Positions 34,821 to 43,385 are shown, counted from the first letter of the stretch. The stretch: DNA of 46,218 nt from RUG13409 sp045546135 (GCA_045546135.1 JAZQCD010000017.1:1-46218), one strand, 5' to 3'. The notes: generated by a model from the sequence alone, not told the origin. Translations and numbers: made by a program.

Positions 34821-34833
34821 CTCGCGCCCTCCC

Positions 34834-35031
34834 TTATGCTTCTTCTACCTTGAGAAGGTGAGGGATCTTGTTTACAGCGCCCATTACTGCAGGGCTGTTT
34901 GGGAGAACAACTGAAGAGTTGAGTTTTCCCAGTCCAAGAGCCTTGACTACCTTCTTCTGATAAGGAGTGGATCCGATAACGCTCTTTACGAGTGTGATCT
35001 TGAGGTTTTCAGCCTTTTTTGCTTTTGCCAT
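34834..35031 (-). CDS. rpmD: 50S ribosomal protein L30
   Basis: This 65-residue protein, slightly longer than the usual 60 because of a basic N-terminus KAKKAEN, has the L30 core LKITLVKSVIG and the LNSSVVLPN turn. It contacts 5S-proximal 23S rRNA. It lies 15 bp after rpsE and 14 bp before rplO. Confidence 0.96.
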   Translation of the reverse strand: MAKAKKAENLKITLVKSVIGSTPYQKKVVKALGLGKLNSSVVLPNSPAVMGAVNKIPHLLKVEEA

Positions 35032-35045
35032 GATCTTTCCCCCTC

Positions 35046-35549
35046 CTATCCTAAGATCTCTTCTTTGGAGAGTCCGCGAAGTGCTGCGACCTCTTCTATG
35101 GTCTTGAGAGCCTTGAGTCCTTCGATAGTTGCTGCTGCAACGTTTCCTGCATTGGAGGAACCGAGGGATTTTGCTCTAACGTCCTTTACGCCTGCAAATT
35201 CCAGAACTGTTCTTGCAGCGCCGCCTGCGATGACTCCGGTACCTTCTGCTGCCGGCATAAGGAGAACTTTACCTGCTCCGAATACGCCCAGCTGCTGGTG
35301 AGGAATTGTTGTTCCTACCATAGGTACTGTAATGAGAGACTTCTTAGCATCTTCGCTTGCCTTTCTTACAGCTTCAGGAATTTCAACTGATTTGCCCAGG
35401 CCCAGACCTACATGTCCGTCGTTGTCACCAACAACTACCGTAACGCTGAATCTGGAGTTCTTACCGCCCTTGACGACCTTCGTAACTCTTCTGATGTTTA
35501 CGATGGATTCCTTAAGATCAAGTTTGGAGATGTCAATGTTCTTATTCAT
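35046..35549 (-). CDS. rpsE: 30S ribosomal protein S5
   Basis: This 167-residue protein shapes the mRNA entry tunnel and affects fidelity. It has the double-stranded RNA-binding fold (GGKNSRFSVTVVVGD) and the C-terminal domain (GTGVIAGGAARTVLEFAGV). Normal length; GGAGG site before the start, 12 bp after rplR. Confidence 0.98.
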   Translation of the reverse strand: MNKNIDISKLDLKESIVNIRRVTKVVKGGKNSRFSVTVVVGDNDGHVGLGLGKSVEIPEAVRKASEDAKKSLITVPMVGTTIPHQQLGVFGAGKVLLMPAAEGTGVIAGGAARTVLEFAGVKDVRAKSLGSSNAGNVAAATIEGLKALKTIEEVAALRGLSKEEILG

Positions 35550-35561
35550 TTTTACCTCCTC

Positions 35562-35927
35562 CTAGAATTCCAGACCTGCGCTGCGTGCGCCGTCTGCCAG
35601 TTCCTGTACTCTTCCGTGATAAAGATATCCGCCTCTGTCGAAGCAAACTGTCTTTATGCCTGCATCTACTGCTACCTTGCCGATCTTTTCTCCGACAAGT
35701 TTTGCAGCTTCTTTATTGCCGCCGTATGCGCATTCTGCCTTGATGTCTTTGTCAAGGGAGGATGCTGCTGCGAGGGTCTTTCCGTTTACGTCATCTATGA
35801 TCTGAGCGTAAATGTTCTTGGAACTTCTGAAAACACAGAGTCTTGGTACTTCGGGAGTTCCGCTTACGAGTTTTCTGACTCTCTCGTGTCTTTTAACACG
35901 ATTGTCATTTCTGCTTAATGTAGCCAT
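35562..35927 (-). CDS. rplR: 50S ribosomal protein L18
   Basis: This 121-residue 5S rRNA-binding protein has the conserved RHERVRKLVSGTPEVPRLCVFRS-type core and ends FDRGGYLYHGRVQELADGAR. It joins 5S rRNA to the central protuberance with L5. It lies between rplF and rpsE with GGTCC-like spacing of about 14 bp. Confidence 0.98.
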   Translation of the reverse strand: MATLSRNDNRVKRHERVRKLVSGTPEVPRLCVFRSSKNIYAQIIDDVNGKTLAAASSLDKDIKAECAYGGNKEAAKLVGEKIGKVAVDAGIKTVCFDRGGYLYHGRVQELADGARSAGLEF

Positions 35928-35941
35928 TTCTTAGGGACCTC

Positions 35942-36481
35942 CTACTTTCCTGTCTTGCCTTCTTTGCGGCGTACATACTCGCCTACATAACGAACGCCCT
36001 TGCCCTTGTAGGGTTCCGGGGCTCTCCATGCGCGGATGATAGCTGCATAGTTGCCGACCTGTGCTTTGTTTGGACCGGATACTGTGATCTCTGTAGGAGA
36101 TGTAACAGTTGTTGTGATTCCTTCCGGATCCTTCATTTCTATTGGGTGAGAATAACCGAGCTGCATAACAAGTGTGTCGCCCTTCTTCTCAGCCTTGTAG
36201 CCTACGCCGATCATTTCGAGCTTCTTTTCGAAACCATCGGTGACTCCGACTACCATGTTGTGGACAAGCGTTCTTGCAAGTCCGTGCTGTTCGGATGCTT
36301 TGCGGCTGTCATTCACAGGAGTGAATGTGAGCTCTGCACCCTCATTTTTGATCTCGATAAGTGGACTGATCTGCTCGCAAAGCTGCCCTTTTGGCCCCTT
36401 TACGGTAACAAGGTTCGTCTTGTCGACATTGATCTCGACACCGGCAGGAACAGTCACAGCTTTTTTTCCTATTCTGGACAT
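35942..36481 (-). CDS. rplF: 50S ribosomal protein L6
   Basis: This 179-residue protein has two similar alpha/beta domains. The second carries GYSHPIEM and the PEPYKGKGVRY end that binds 23S rRNA near the factor site. Starts SRIGKKAV with AGGAGG upstream. Confidence 0.98.
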   Translation of the reverse strand: MSRIGKKAVTVPAGVEINVDKTNLVTVKGPKGQLCEQISPLIEIKNEGAELTFTPVNDSRKASEQHGLARTLVHNMVVGVTDGFEKKLEMIGVGYKAEKKGDTLVMQLGYSHPIEMKDPEGITTTVTSPTEITVSGPNKAQVGNYAAIIRAWRAPEPYKGKGVRYVGEYVRRKEGKTGK

Positions 36482-36499
36482 TTGTTTCTTACCTCCTTA

Positions 36500-36898
36500 T
36501 TACCAAACGTAGCAGACTACTTCTCCGCCAACTCCGAGCTTCCTTGCTTCCTTATCAGTGATAAGTCCGTTTGAAGTGGAGATGATGGCAATTCCGAGTC
36601 CGCCTAAGACTCTTGGAACTTCGTCCTTCTTTGCGTAGACCTTAAGACCGGGCTTGCTGATCCTCTTGATCCCGCTTATAACTCTCTGCTTGCCCTGACC
36701 GTACTTCATCTGGATAACGATGTTGTCCTGTGTTTCGCCGGCCACGACTTCATAAGCCTTGATATAACCTTCTTTAAGAAGGATCTCGGCTATATTCTTC
36801 TTGATCTTTGATGCGGGAATGCTTACTTCAGCGTGTCCTGCTGTATTAGCATTTCTGATTCTGGTGAGCATATCTGCTACCGGATCTGTCATAGACAT
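36500..36898 (-). CDS. rpsH: 30S ribosomal protein S8
   Basis: This 132-residue protein binds the central domain of 16S rRNA. The N-terminal DPVADMLTRIRNAN and the C-terminal ISTSNGLITDKEAR-x2-GVGGE motifs are present. In E. coli S8 also represses the spc operon; whether that occurs here is unknown. Confidence 0.98.
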   Translation of the reverse strand: MSMTDPVADMLTRIRNANTAGHAEVSIPASKIKKNIAEILLKEGYIKAYEVVAGETQDNIVIQMKYGQGKQRVISGIKRISKPGLKVYAKKDEVPRVLGGLGIAIISTSNGLITDKEARKLGVGGEVVCYVW

Positions 36899-36921
36899 TT
36901 AGATTGCCTCCTTCCTTCCTA

Positions 36922-37107
36922 TTACCAGCTTGCTTTTCTTACACCGGGGATCTCTCCCTTGTATGCAAGCTCTCTGAAACAAATACGGCAGACACCGTAT
37001 TTTCTTAAATAAGCATGAGGTCTTCCACAGATCTTGCAACGGTTGTAAGCCTGTGTAGAGTGTTTTGGAGCTCTGCTCTGCTTAACTTTTAAAGCTGTTT
37101 TTGCCAT
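36922..37107 (-). CDS. rpsN: 30S ribosomal protein S14, zinc type (type Z)
   Basis: This 61-residue short form of S14 has four zinc ligands (C24, C27, C40, C43) and the GRPHAYLRKYG segment. The type Z form is typical of Firmicutes. It lies 9 bp after rplE with GGAGG before the ATG. Confidence 0.97.
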   Translation of the reverse strand: MAKTALKVKQSRAPKHSTQAYNRCKICGRPHAYLRKYGVCRICFRELAYKGEIPGVRKASW

Positions 37108-37116
37108 TGCGTCCTC

Positions 37117-37656
37117 CTACTTTTCAAACGGCATACCAAGAGCCTGGAGAAGGAACATGCATTCCTCGTCGGTCTTTGCCGTTGTCGTAAATACGATATC
37201 CATTCCTCTGACCTTTTCGACCTGATCGTAAACGATCTCGGGGAAGATCAGCTGTTCCTTGACGCCCATTGCATAGTTGCCGCGGCCGTCGAAGGAGTTC
37301 TTGCTTACGCCCTTGAAGTCTCTTACTCTCGGAAGAGCGATGTTGAAGAGCTTGTCTGCGAACTCATACATGCGGTCTCCGCGAAGAGTTACCTTGCAGC
37401 CTACGCTCATTCCTTCTCTTACCTTGAAGTTAGCGATGGACTTCTTGGACTTTGTTACTACAGGAGCCTGTCCTGCGATGATGGCCATTTCGGAAACGGC
37501 CTGTTCGAGGAGCTTGGAGTTGTCCTTGCAATCGCCAAGTCCCATGTTGAGAGTGATCTTCTCGAGCTTCGGAACCATCATGACATTGTCATAGTGGAAC
37601 TTTTCCTGAAGTGCGGAAAATACTTCTTCTTTATACTTGTCTCTAAGTCTTGCCAA
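37117..37656 (-). CDS. rplE: 50S ribosomal protein L5
   Basis: This 179-residue protein binds 5S rRNA and P-site tRNA. The N-terminal LQEKFHYDNVMMVPKLEKIT-type segment and GMDIVFTTTAKTDEE are conserved. It lies 17 bp after rplX. Confidence 0.98.
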   Translation of the reverse strand: MARLRDKYKEEVFSALQEKFHYDNVMMVPKLEKITLNMGLGDCKDNSKLLEQAVSEMAIIAGQAPVVTKSKKSIANFKVREGMSVGCKVTLRGDRMYEFADKLFNIALPRVRDFKGVSKNSFDGRGNYAMGVKEQLIFPEIVYDQVEKVRGMDIVFTTTAKTDEECMFLLQALGMPFEK

Positions 37657-37673
37657 AGTCTTTTCCTCCTTCC

Positions 37674-37979
37674 TTAGTCGACGACCTTACCGGTCTTTTT
37701 GGATACTCTCTTTTTCTTGCCGTTCTCCACTACGTATCCGATGCGTGTGCCGGCCTTTGCACTCTTGTCATAGAACATAACGTTGGATGCATCGATAGGT
37801 CCTTCGACCTTGATGATCTGTGCGGGCTGATCCATCTTTGCCTTTTCGTGCTTTGTCTGGATGTTGACTCCGCTGACTATGACTCTGTTTTCCTTTGGGA
37901 ATGCGGCGATTACTTCGCCTGTCTTACCCTTGTCCTTGCCTGTAATAACGAGGACTGTATCGCCTTTTTTGATCTTCAT
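37674..37979 (-). CDS. rplX: 50S ribosomal protein L24
   Basis: This 101-residue protein with a KOW domain (KGDTVLVITGKDKGKTG) starts 23S rRNA assembly. The C-terminal KKRVSKKTGKVVD is usual. 12 bp after rplN. Confidence 0.98.
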   Translation of the reverse strand: MKIKKGDTVLVITGKDKGKTGEVIAAFPKENRVIVSGVNIQTKHEKAKMDQPAQIIKVEGPIDASNVMFYDKSAKAGTRIGYVVENGKKKRVSKKTGKVVD

Positions 37980-37991
37980 AAAACTGTCCTC

Positions 37992-38360
37992 CTACAGTAC
38001 TTCCGGTGCAAGGGATACGATCTTCATATATCCCTTATCTCTTAATTCTCTTGCAACAGGTCCAAAGATACGTGTTCCCTTTGGGGTCTTGTCTTCGTTG
38101 ATGACTACTGCTGCATTCTGGTCGAACTTTACATAGCTCCCGTCAGGACGACGTGCGCCTGTTGCAGTTCTTACGATAACGGCCTTTACGACGTCTCCCT
38201 TTTTGACGAGTCCGCCCGGGGTCGCATCTTTGACGGCACATACGATGACGTCGCCAATATTTGCATATTTACGACCGGTACCGCCCAAGATCCTGATGCA
38301 CAGCAGCTCCTTAGCTCCGGAGTTGTCGGCAACCTTAAGTCTTGTTTCGTTCTGTATCAC
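37992..38360 (-). CDS. rplN: 50S ribosomal protein L14
   Basis: This 122-residue beta-barrel protein forms an intersubunit bridge. The motifs TRLKVADNSGAKE and GTRIFGPVARELRDKGY are present; length is normal. It lies 12 bp after rpsQ. Confidence 0.98.
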   Translation of the reverse strand: MIQNETRLKVADNSGAKELLCIRILGGTGRKYANIGDVIVCAVKDATPGGLVKKGDVVKAVIVRTATGARRPDGSYVKFDQNAAVVINEDKTPKGTRIFGPVARELRDKGYMKIVSLAPEVL

Positions 38361-38372
38361 CTCGGTGCCTCC

Positions 38373-38630
38373 TTACTTAACTTTCTCTACGACTTCGACA
38401 AGTCTCCATCTCTTTGATTTGGAAAGAGGTCTTGTCTCCATGATCTTAACCTTATCGCCTATCTGGCACTCGTTGTTTTCATCGTGTGCCATGAACTTCT
38501 TGGAAATCTTCTGGGATTTTCCGTAAAGAGGGTGGCGACGGGATTCTTCGACAGATACTACTATAGTCTTATCCATCTTGTTGCTGGTTACGATTCCTGT
38601 GATGACTCTTCTGGAATTTCTATCAGACAT
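38373..38630 (-). CDS. rpsQ: 30S ribosomal protein S17
   Basis: This 85-residue OB-fold protein is a primary 16S rRNA binder. The core GIVTSNKMDKTIVV and the GDKVKIMETRPLSKSKRWR end are conserved. GGAGG site before the ATG; 18 bp after rpmC. Confidence 0.98.
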   Translation of the reverse strand: MSDRNSRRVITGIVTSNKMDKTIVVSVEESRRHPLYGKSQKISKKFMAHDENNECQIGDKVKIMETRPLSKSKRWRLVEVVEKVK

Positions 38631-38648
38631 TTTCGCTTCCTCCTTTCA

Positions 38649-38843
38649 TTATCCCTTAAGCTCGTTCTCGCGAATAACGGTCTTAACTCTTGCTATATCC
38701 TTCTTGAGTTCCTTCATTCTCTGAGGGTTCTCAAGCTGTCCTGTTACGTTCTGGAACCTTAAGTTGAAAAGTTCCTTCTTGAGCCTTGTTTCCTCACTTG
38801 CAAGTTCTGCAGGGCTCATGCTTCTGATTTTTTCGATCTTCAT
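38649..38843 (-). CDS. rpmC: 50S ribosomal protein L29
   Basis: This 64-residue protein of two helices lies at the exit-tunnel rim. Motifs LKKELFNLRFQNVTGQLENP and IARVKT are typical. It begins 2 bp after rplP ends, so it is tightly coupled. Confidence 0.97.
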   Translation of the reverse strand: MKIEKIRSMSPAELASEETRLKKELFNLRFQNVTGQLENPQRMKELKKDIARVKTVIRENELKG

Positions 38844-38845
38844 TT

Positions 38846-39259
38846 TTATTCAGCCCCCTTTACTACGAATTTGCACTTGATAGGAAGCTTGTGAGAAGCA
38901 AGTCTCATAGCTTCTCTTGCTGCTTCTTCGGAAACACCGGAGATCTCGAACATGACTCTGCCGGGTTTGACTACTGCTACCCAATGGTCAGGAGCACCTT
39001 TTCCGGATCCCATACGGACTTCTGCCGGTTTCTTGGTAACTGACTTGTGTGGGAAAATTTTGATGTATACGTTGCCGCCTCTTCTGATGTATCTTGTCAT
39101 AGCGACACGGGCTGCTTCGATCTGATTGGCAGTGATCCAGGCCGGTTCCATGGCAACGAGTCCAAACTGTCCGTAGGATACCTTGTTACCCTTTGTTGCG
39201 ATGCCCTTCATTCTGCCTCTTTGTACACGTCTGTATTTGACGCGCTTTGGCATTAACAT
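38846..39259 (-). CDS. rplP: 50S ribosomal protein L16
   Basis: This 137-residue protein organises the A-site region of the large subunit. It starts LMPKRVKYRRVQRG with GGGAGG upstream. The conserved GSGKGAPDHWVAVVKPGR is intact. Full length. Confidence 0.98.
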   Translation of the reverse strand: MLMPKRVKYRRVQRGRMKGIATKGNKVSYGQFGLVAMEPAWITANQIEAARVAMTRYIRRGGNVYIKIFPHKSVTKKPAEVRMGSGKGAPDHWVAVVKPGRVMFEISGVSEEAAREAMRLASHKLPIKCKFVVKGAE

Positions 39260-39277
39260 AAAGCTTTCCTCCCTTCG

Positions 39278-40162
39278 CTATTCTTCTGCCTGAGCTGTTT
39301 CTTCAGCCGGGGCTGCTTCCGCTTCTACTGGTGCGGGTGCCGGTTTGTTGGGGCGCTTGCGAGGATTTACTGCCTTCTTTGGCTTTTCTTCCTCGAATCT
39401 GTTTCCCCTGCGGTTTCCGCTTCTTTCGCCGCGATTGTCGTTTCTGTCTCTTCTCTGACGGTTTCCTCTGCGGCCATCTTTGCCGCCCCTCTTTTCTTCC
39501 TTTTCTTCAGGAATTGCAGGGATGAGTCCTTTTTCAAGGTATTCGCCGTTGTTGACCCAGACCTTTACGCCTATTCTTCCGTACTGAGTATCAGCCTCTG
39601 CAAAACCGTAATCGATGTTTGCACGGAGTGTATGGAGAGGAACGTTTCCTTCTGAATACTTTTCGGATCTTGCGATCTCAGCTCCGCCGACTCTTCCGGA
39701 GATAACGACCTTGATACCCTTTGCGCCGGCCTTCATTGTTCTCTGAATGGTCTGCTTCATTGCTCTTCTGAATGCAACTCTCTTTTCGAGTGCCTGAGCA
39801 ACGCTCTCAGCTGCGAGCTGAGCATCGGCATCCGGTCTCTTTACTTCTACGATGCTTACGGAAATGGTCTTCTTTGTAAGCTTCTCAAGCTTTGTCTTGA
39901 GCTGCTCGATACCGTCTCCGCCGCGTCCTATTACCATACCTGGGTTTCTTGTAAGAACAGAGATCCTGATCTGGCCTTCGGCAGCTCTTTCGATGACTAC
40001 CTTGGAGACGCCTGCTCCGTAGAGCTCTTTCTTGATGAACTCTCTGACTTTATTGTCTTCTGCAAGATATTCGGAGAAGTTCTTCTTGTTTGCATACCAC
40101 TTGGAATCCCAATCCTGGATAACTCCGACTCTGAATCCACGTGGACTAACTTTCTGTCCCAT
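39278..40162 (-). CDS. rpsC: 30S ribosomal protein S3 with long C-terminal extension
   Basis: This 294-residue protein has a KH RNA-binding domain (VIGRGGDGIEQLK, about 77-90) and the S3 C-terminal domain to about 218, shaping the mRNA entry. The usual length is about 215-230. Here about 75 extra residues follow, first a lysine/arginine/glycine/asparagine-rich stretch (about 221-275), then an Ala/Pro/Glu-rich acidic tail ending in QAEE. The tail is probably disordered and may bind RNA or proteins. 19 bp after rplV; GGAGG site. Confidence 0.96.
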   Translation of the reverse strand: MGQKVSPRGFRVGVIQDWDSKWYANKKNFSEYLAEDNKVREFIKKELYGAGVSKVVIERAAEGQIRISVLTRNPGMVIGRGGDGIEQLKTKLEKLTKKTISVSIVEVKRPDADAQLAAESVAQALEKRVAFRRAMKQTIQRTMKAGAKGIKVVISGRVGGAEIARSEKYSEGNVPLHTLRANIDYGFAEADTQYGRIGVKVWVNNGEYLEKGLIPAIPEEKEEKRGGKDGRRGNRQRRDRNDNRGERSGNRRGNRFEEEKPKKAVNPRKRPNKPAPAPVEAEAAPAEETAQAEE

Positions 40163-40180
40163 TGTTTATCCTCCTACCGA

Positions 40181-40513
40181 CTATCTTTCCTTAAGGACTA
40201 CGCTTACGTGGGAGCTTCTCTTGAGGATCCTTCCGGCTCTACCCTGAGCACCTGCTCTCCAACGCTTCATTGTCGGTCCCTGATTTACGATTATCTCGGC
40301 TACGTACAGCTTTGATCTGTCCATATCGAAGTTGTTCTCTGCATTTGCTGCTGCACTTGCAACGACCTTCTCTATGTACTGAGCTGCCTTGCCGGTTGTG
40401 AACTTAAGAATGGTGAGTGCTTCTTCAAGGTTCTTTCCTCTTACAAGATCTGCAACAGGAGAGATCTTTGTCGGAGACATTCTTAAGTATTTAGCTACTG
40501 CTTTTGCTTCCAT
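40181..40513 (-). CDS. rplV: 50S ribosomal protein L22
   Basis: This 110-residue protein lines the exit tunnel; its beta-hairpin (MKRWRAGAQGRAGRI) is a site of macrolide resistance mutations and appears normal here. Starts EAKAVAKYLRMSPTK. GGAGG site, 12 bp after rpsS. Confidence 0.98.
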   Translation of the reverse strand: MEAKAVAKYLRMSPTKISPVADLVRGKNLEEALTILKFTTGKAAQYIEKVVASAAANAENNFDMDRSKLYVAEIIVNQGPTMKRWRAGAQGRAGRILKRSSHVSVVLKER

Positions 40514-40525
40514 TGTTATCTCCTC

Positions 40526-40798
40526 CTACTTTACCTTGGAAGAACCTGCGTGGCCACGGAATGTTCTTGTGGGAGCGAACTCTCCAAGCTTGTGACCTAC
40601 CATGTCTTCTGTTACGTATACGGGAACATGCTTTCTTCCGTCATATACTGCTATTGTGTGTCCAACCATCTGAGGGAATATAGTTGATGATCTGGACCAA
40701 GTCTTGATGACCTTTTTGTCGTTGGCTGCGTTCATTGCATCGATAGCTTTGAGAAGCTTTTCGTCTACGAACGGGCCTTTCTTTACTGATCTGCTCAT
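40526..40798 (-). CDS. rpsS: 30S ribosomal protein S19
   Basis: This 90-residue protein sits at the head of the small subunit. It starts SRSVKKGPFVD and includes TWSRSSTIFPQMVGHTIAVY and the GEFAPTRTFRGH end. It lies 21 bp after rplB. Confidence 0.98.
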   Translation of the reverse strand: MSRSVKKGPFVDEKLLKAIDAMNAANDKKVIKTWSRSSTIFPQMVGHTIAVYDGRKHVPVYVTEDMVGHKLGEFAPTRTFRGHAGSSKVK

Positions 40799-40819
40799 TT
40801 CTTATCCTTTCCTCTTCAA

Positions 40820-41653
40820 CTACTTAGACTTTCTGGACTTTACGATATACTGGTTAGAAGCCTTGTTCTTCTTACGTGTCTTGTAACCAAGTGCAGGCTT
40901 GCCCCATGGGGTTACAGGACCCGGACGTCCTACAGGAGCTTTTCCTTCTCCGCCGCCGTGTGGGTGGTCATTGGGGTTCATGACGGATCCGCGAACGGTA
41001 GGTCTGATTCCCATATGTCTCTTGCGGCCTGCTTTACCGAGGTTGATGTTGCCGTGATCGATGTTTCCGATGGTGCCGATGGTTGCTTTGCACTCGATGC
41101 GGACCTTACGGACCTCACCGGACGGAAGACGTACCTGTGCATAGTTGCCTTCCTTTGCCATGAGCTGTGCGTATCCGCCGGCTGCTCTGCACATCTGTGC
41201 TCCCTTTCCTGCCTTGAGCTCGATGCAGTGAATGATCGTACCTACAGGAATGTTTGCAAGAGGAAGTGCGTTGCCCGGCTTGATGTCTGCATCTGCTCCG
41301 GAGAAGATCTGATCTCCGACCTTAATGTCGTTAGGAGCGATGATGTAACGCTTTTCGCCGTCTGCATAAACAAGGAGCGCAATGTTTGCTGTCCTGTTCG
41401 GATCGTATTCTATAGAAGCGACCTTTGCCGGGATGCCGTCCTTGTTTCTCTTGAAATCTATGATTCTGTATCTGCGTCTTTCTCCGCCGCCTTTATGACG
41501 AACGGTGATGGCGCCGCGGTTGTTTCTGCCTGCGTTCTTCTTGAGGGATGTTGTTAAGGACTTTTCAGGAGTCTTCTTTGTGATCTCCTCAAAAGTGGAA
41601 ACTGTCATTCCGCGAAGACCAGGTGATGTCGGTTTATACTTTTTGATTCCCAT
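40820..41653 (-). CDS. rplB: 50S ribosomal protein L2
   Basis: This 277-residue protein is near the peptidyl-transferase centre and required for subunit joining. The segments NNRGAITVRHKGGG, the essential histidine region NPNDHPHGGGEG and the APVGRPGPVTPWGKPALG-type end are present. 16 bp after rplW. Confidence 0.98.
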   Translation of the reverse strand: MGIKKYKPTSPGLRGMTVSTFEEITKKTPEKSLTTSLKKNAGRNNRGAITVRHKGGGERRRYRIIDFKRNKDGIPAKVASIEYDPNRTANIALLVYADGEKRYIIAPNDIKVGDQIFSGADADIKPGNALPLANIPVGTIIHCIELKAGKGAQMCRAAGGYAQLMAKEGNYAQVRLPSGEVRKVRIECKATIGTIGNIDHGNINLGKAGRKRHMGIRPTVRGSVMNPNDHPHGGGEGKAPVGRPGPVTPWGKPALGYKTRKKNKASNQYIVKSRKSK

Positions 41654-41669
41654 TGTCTTCTCCTCCTAA

Positions 41670-41960
41670 TTACAGTCCTTCAAAGAACTCGATTGCCTTG
41701 CTGGATTCGGAGAGCTTTACGATAGCTTTCTTGTAAGCCGGTGTATATCCTTCGAATCTGCCCTGTCTCTTGAGCTTTCCCTGGAAGTTAGCTGTGTTTA
41801 CGCTGACTACCTGTACGCCGAAAGCTTCTTCAACTGCAGCCTTGATCTCAGTCTTGTTGGCTCTCTTGTCAACGATGAATGTGTACTTCTTGGCTGCTGT
41901 GTCGTCCATGGATCTCTCTGTGACGACGGGTCTTAATAATACGTCATAAGGAGTTTTCAT
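41670..41960 (-). CDS. rplW: 50S ribosomal protein L23
   Basis: This 96-residue protein is at the exit rim, where trigger factor and signal recognition particle dock. The segment YTFIVDKRANKTEIKAAVEE is typical. Its ATG overlaps the rplD stop by one base (TAATG). Confidence 0.98.
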   Translation of the reverse strand: MKTPYDVLLRPVVTERSMDDTAAKKYTFIVDKRANKTEIKAAVEEAFGVQVVSVNTANFQGKLKRQGRFEGYTPAYKKAIVKLSESSKAIEFFEGL

Positions 41961-42583
41961 TATGCATATACCTCCTCGATCTTCTTAACTGCATCCTGTG
42001 TAAGGATCAGACTTGTGTGACCGACGATCTCATAAACGTTCATCTGTCCTACCATGCTGACGCTTACGCCCGGGATGTTGCTTGCGCTCTTGATGACCAC
42101 GTCATCCTTTTCGGCCGTTATGATGAGAGCTTTCTTTGCTGCCTTTACGTTTGCAAGAACGTTCTTCATCTCTTTTGTCTTTGGAGCTTCGAAGCAAAGC
42201 TTGTCAAGAACTACGAGCTCTTTATCCTGTACCTTTGCGGAGAGAGCTGACAGCATTGCGAGCCTTCTGAGTTTCTTCGGAAGTGTGTATCTGTAGCTTC
42301 TGGGCTTTGGTGCGAATACGATGCCGCCGCCTACCTGTGTCGGGTCTGTGGAGCTTCCCTGTCTATGACGACCTGTTCCCTTCTGACGGAAAGGCTTCTT
42401 GCCGCCTCCTCTTACCTCGCCGCGCGTGAGTGCGGACTGTGTTCCCTGTCTCTGGTTAGCGAGATAGTTCTTTACAACTGCATGAACAGCATATTCATTT
42501 GGCTCGATACCGAAAATGCTGTCAGCAAGTTCGAGCTTTCCAGCCTCTTCGCCGGCCATAGTAAGCATTGTTACTTTTGCCAT
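41960..42583 (-). CDS. rplD: 50S ribosomal protein L4
   Basis: This 207-residue protein has the tunnel-reaching loop (QGTQSALTRGEVRGGGKKPFRQKGTGRHRQGS-type, about 48-80) and a globular body. In E. coli L4 represses its own S10 operon by acting on the leader. This genome has a long structured leader and a structured rpsJ-rplC spacer, so L4 or another operon protein is a fair candidate regulator. 21 bp after rplC. Confidence 0.98.
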   Translation of the reverse strand: MAKVTMLTMAGEEAGKLELADSIFGIEPNEYAVHAVVKNYLANQRQGTQSALTRGEVRGGGKKPFRQKGTGRHRQGSSTDPTQVGGGIVFAPKPRSYRYTLPKKLRRLAMLSALSAKVQDKELVVLDKLCFEAPKTKEMKNVLANVKAAKKALIITAEKDDVVIKSASNIPGVSVSMVGQMNVYEIVGHTSLILTQDAVKKIEEVYA

Positions 42584-42604
42584 TTGAGTTTCTCCTTTCT
42601 ATCT

Positions 42605-43237
42605 CTACTTCTGGGACTTTACTGCAGTACGGATCTTGAGAAGTCCGCCCTTGTTTCCGGGAACAGCACCTTTTACGAGGAGAAGGTTTCTGTCTGCAAT
42701 AACTTTAACGAGTTCGAGGTTCTGCATTGTGACTGTATCGCGTCCTGTTCTTCCCGGAGCGTGGTGTCCCTTAAAAACTCTTGACGGATAAGTTGCTGCT
42801 GCGAGACCGCCTGGCAGTCTCTTATGCTTGGAACCGTGAGACATCGGTCCTCTTCTTTGGTGATGTCTCTTGATGTTACCCTGGGTTCCTTTACCCTTGG
42901 ATGTGCCGGTAACATCGAGCAGTGTGCCTGCTTCGAAATCTGCGGCGCTTATAACCTGTCCGACTTCGTAGCTTTCGCCTTCTTCAGGTCTGAACTCTGC
43001 AAGGTGCTTCTTGTAAGAAACTCCTGCTTTGTCGAAGTGACCTTTTTCAGGCTTGTTGACTCTGCTTTCTTTCTTGTCTTCGTAGCCGATCTGTACTCCG
43101 TAGTATCCGTCGTTCTCAACGGTCTTAACCTGTGTTACTACTGCGGGGCCGGCTTCAATGACAGTCACAGGGATCATCTCTCCTGCTTCGGAAAAGATCT
43201 GCGTCATGCCGATCTTCTTTCCTAAAATCGCTTTCAT
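42605..43237 (-). CDS. rplC: 50S ribosomal protein L3
   Basis: This 210-residue protein starts KAILGKKIGMTQIF and has the central extension (RGPMSHGSKHKRLPG, RVFKGHHAPGRTG) that reaches the peptidyl-transferase centre. It has a strong AGGAGG site. An unusual 148-bp gap separates it from rpsJ. Confidence 0.98.
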   Translation of the reverse strand: MKAILGKKIGMTQIFSEAGEMIPVTVIEAGPAVVTQVKTVENDGYYGVQIGYEDKKESRVNKPEKGHFDKAGVSYKKHLAEFRPEEGESYEVGQVISAADFEAGTLLDVTGTSKGKGTQGNIKRHHQRRGPMSHGSKHKRLPGGLAAATYPSRVFKGHHAPGRTGRDTVTMQNLELVKVIADRNLLLVKGAVPGNKGGLLKIRTAVKSQK

Positions 43238-43385
43238 TGATTTTCCTCCTAAGTTCTTTCAGCGGATTGATTACTGTCATGCGGGGCGTACTGTCTTCGG
43301 GAGCTTTGGCTCCGTCCTGTGTCCGCGCCCGTGCACCATAAGCAATCATTCAAAGCACGTTAGTAATCTATCTTTACCTTTGTAC
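43238..43385 (-). ncRNA. Structured spacer RNA between rpsJ and rplC (candidate regulatory element)
   Basis: All other gaps in this operon are 30 bp or less; this one is 148 bp. On the minus strand it folds into a closing stem pairing the segments at 43339-43347 and 43265-43273 (8 of 9 positions, one mismatch). A second stem pairs CGCCC (minus, 43284-43288) with GGGCG (minus, 43326-43330). An inner hairpin is GGAGC-CAAA-GCTCC (43300-43313). The compact nested layout suggests a regulatory RNA or processing site controlling rplC and later genes. No reading frame is credible in it. Confidence 0.5.

Noticed and set aside
43238..43385. Small protein gene between rpsJ and rplC
   Set aside because: The only frame lacks a ribosome site and extends into the rplC start; stem pairing explains the sequence better.
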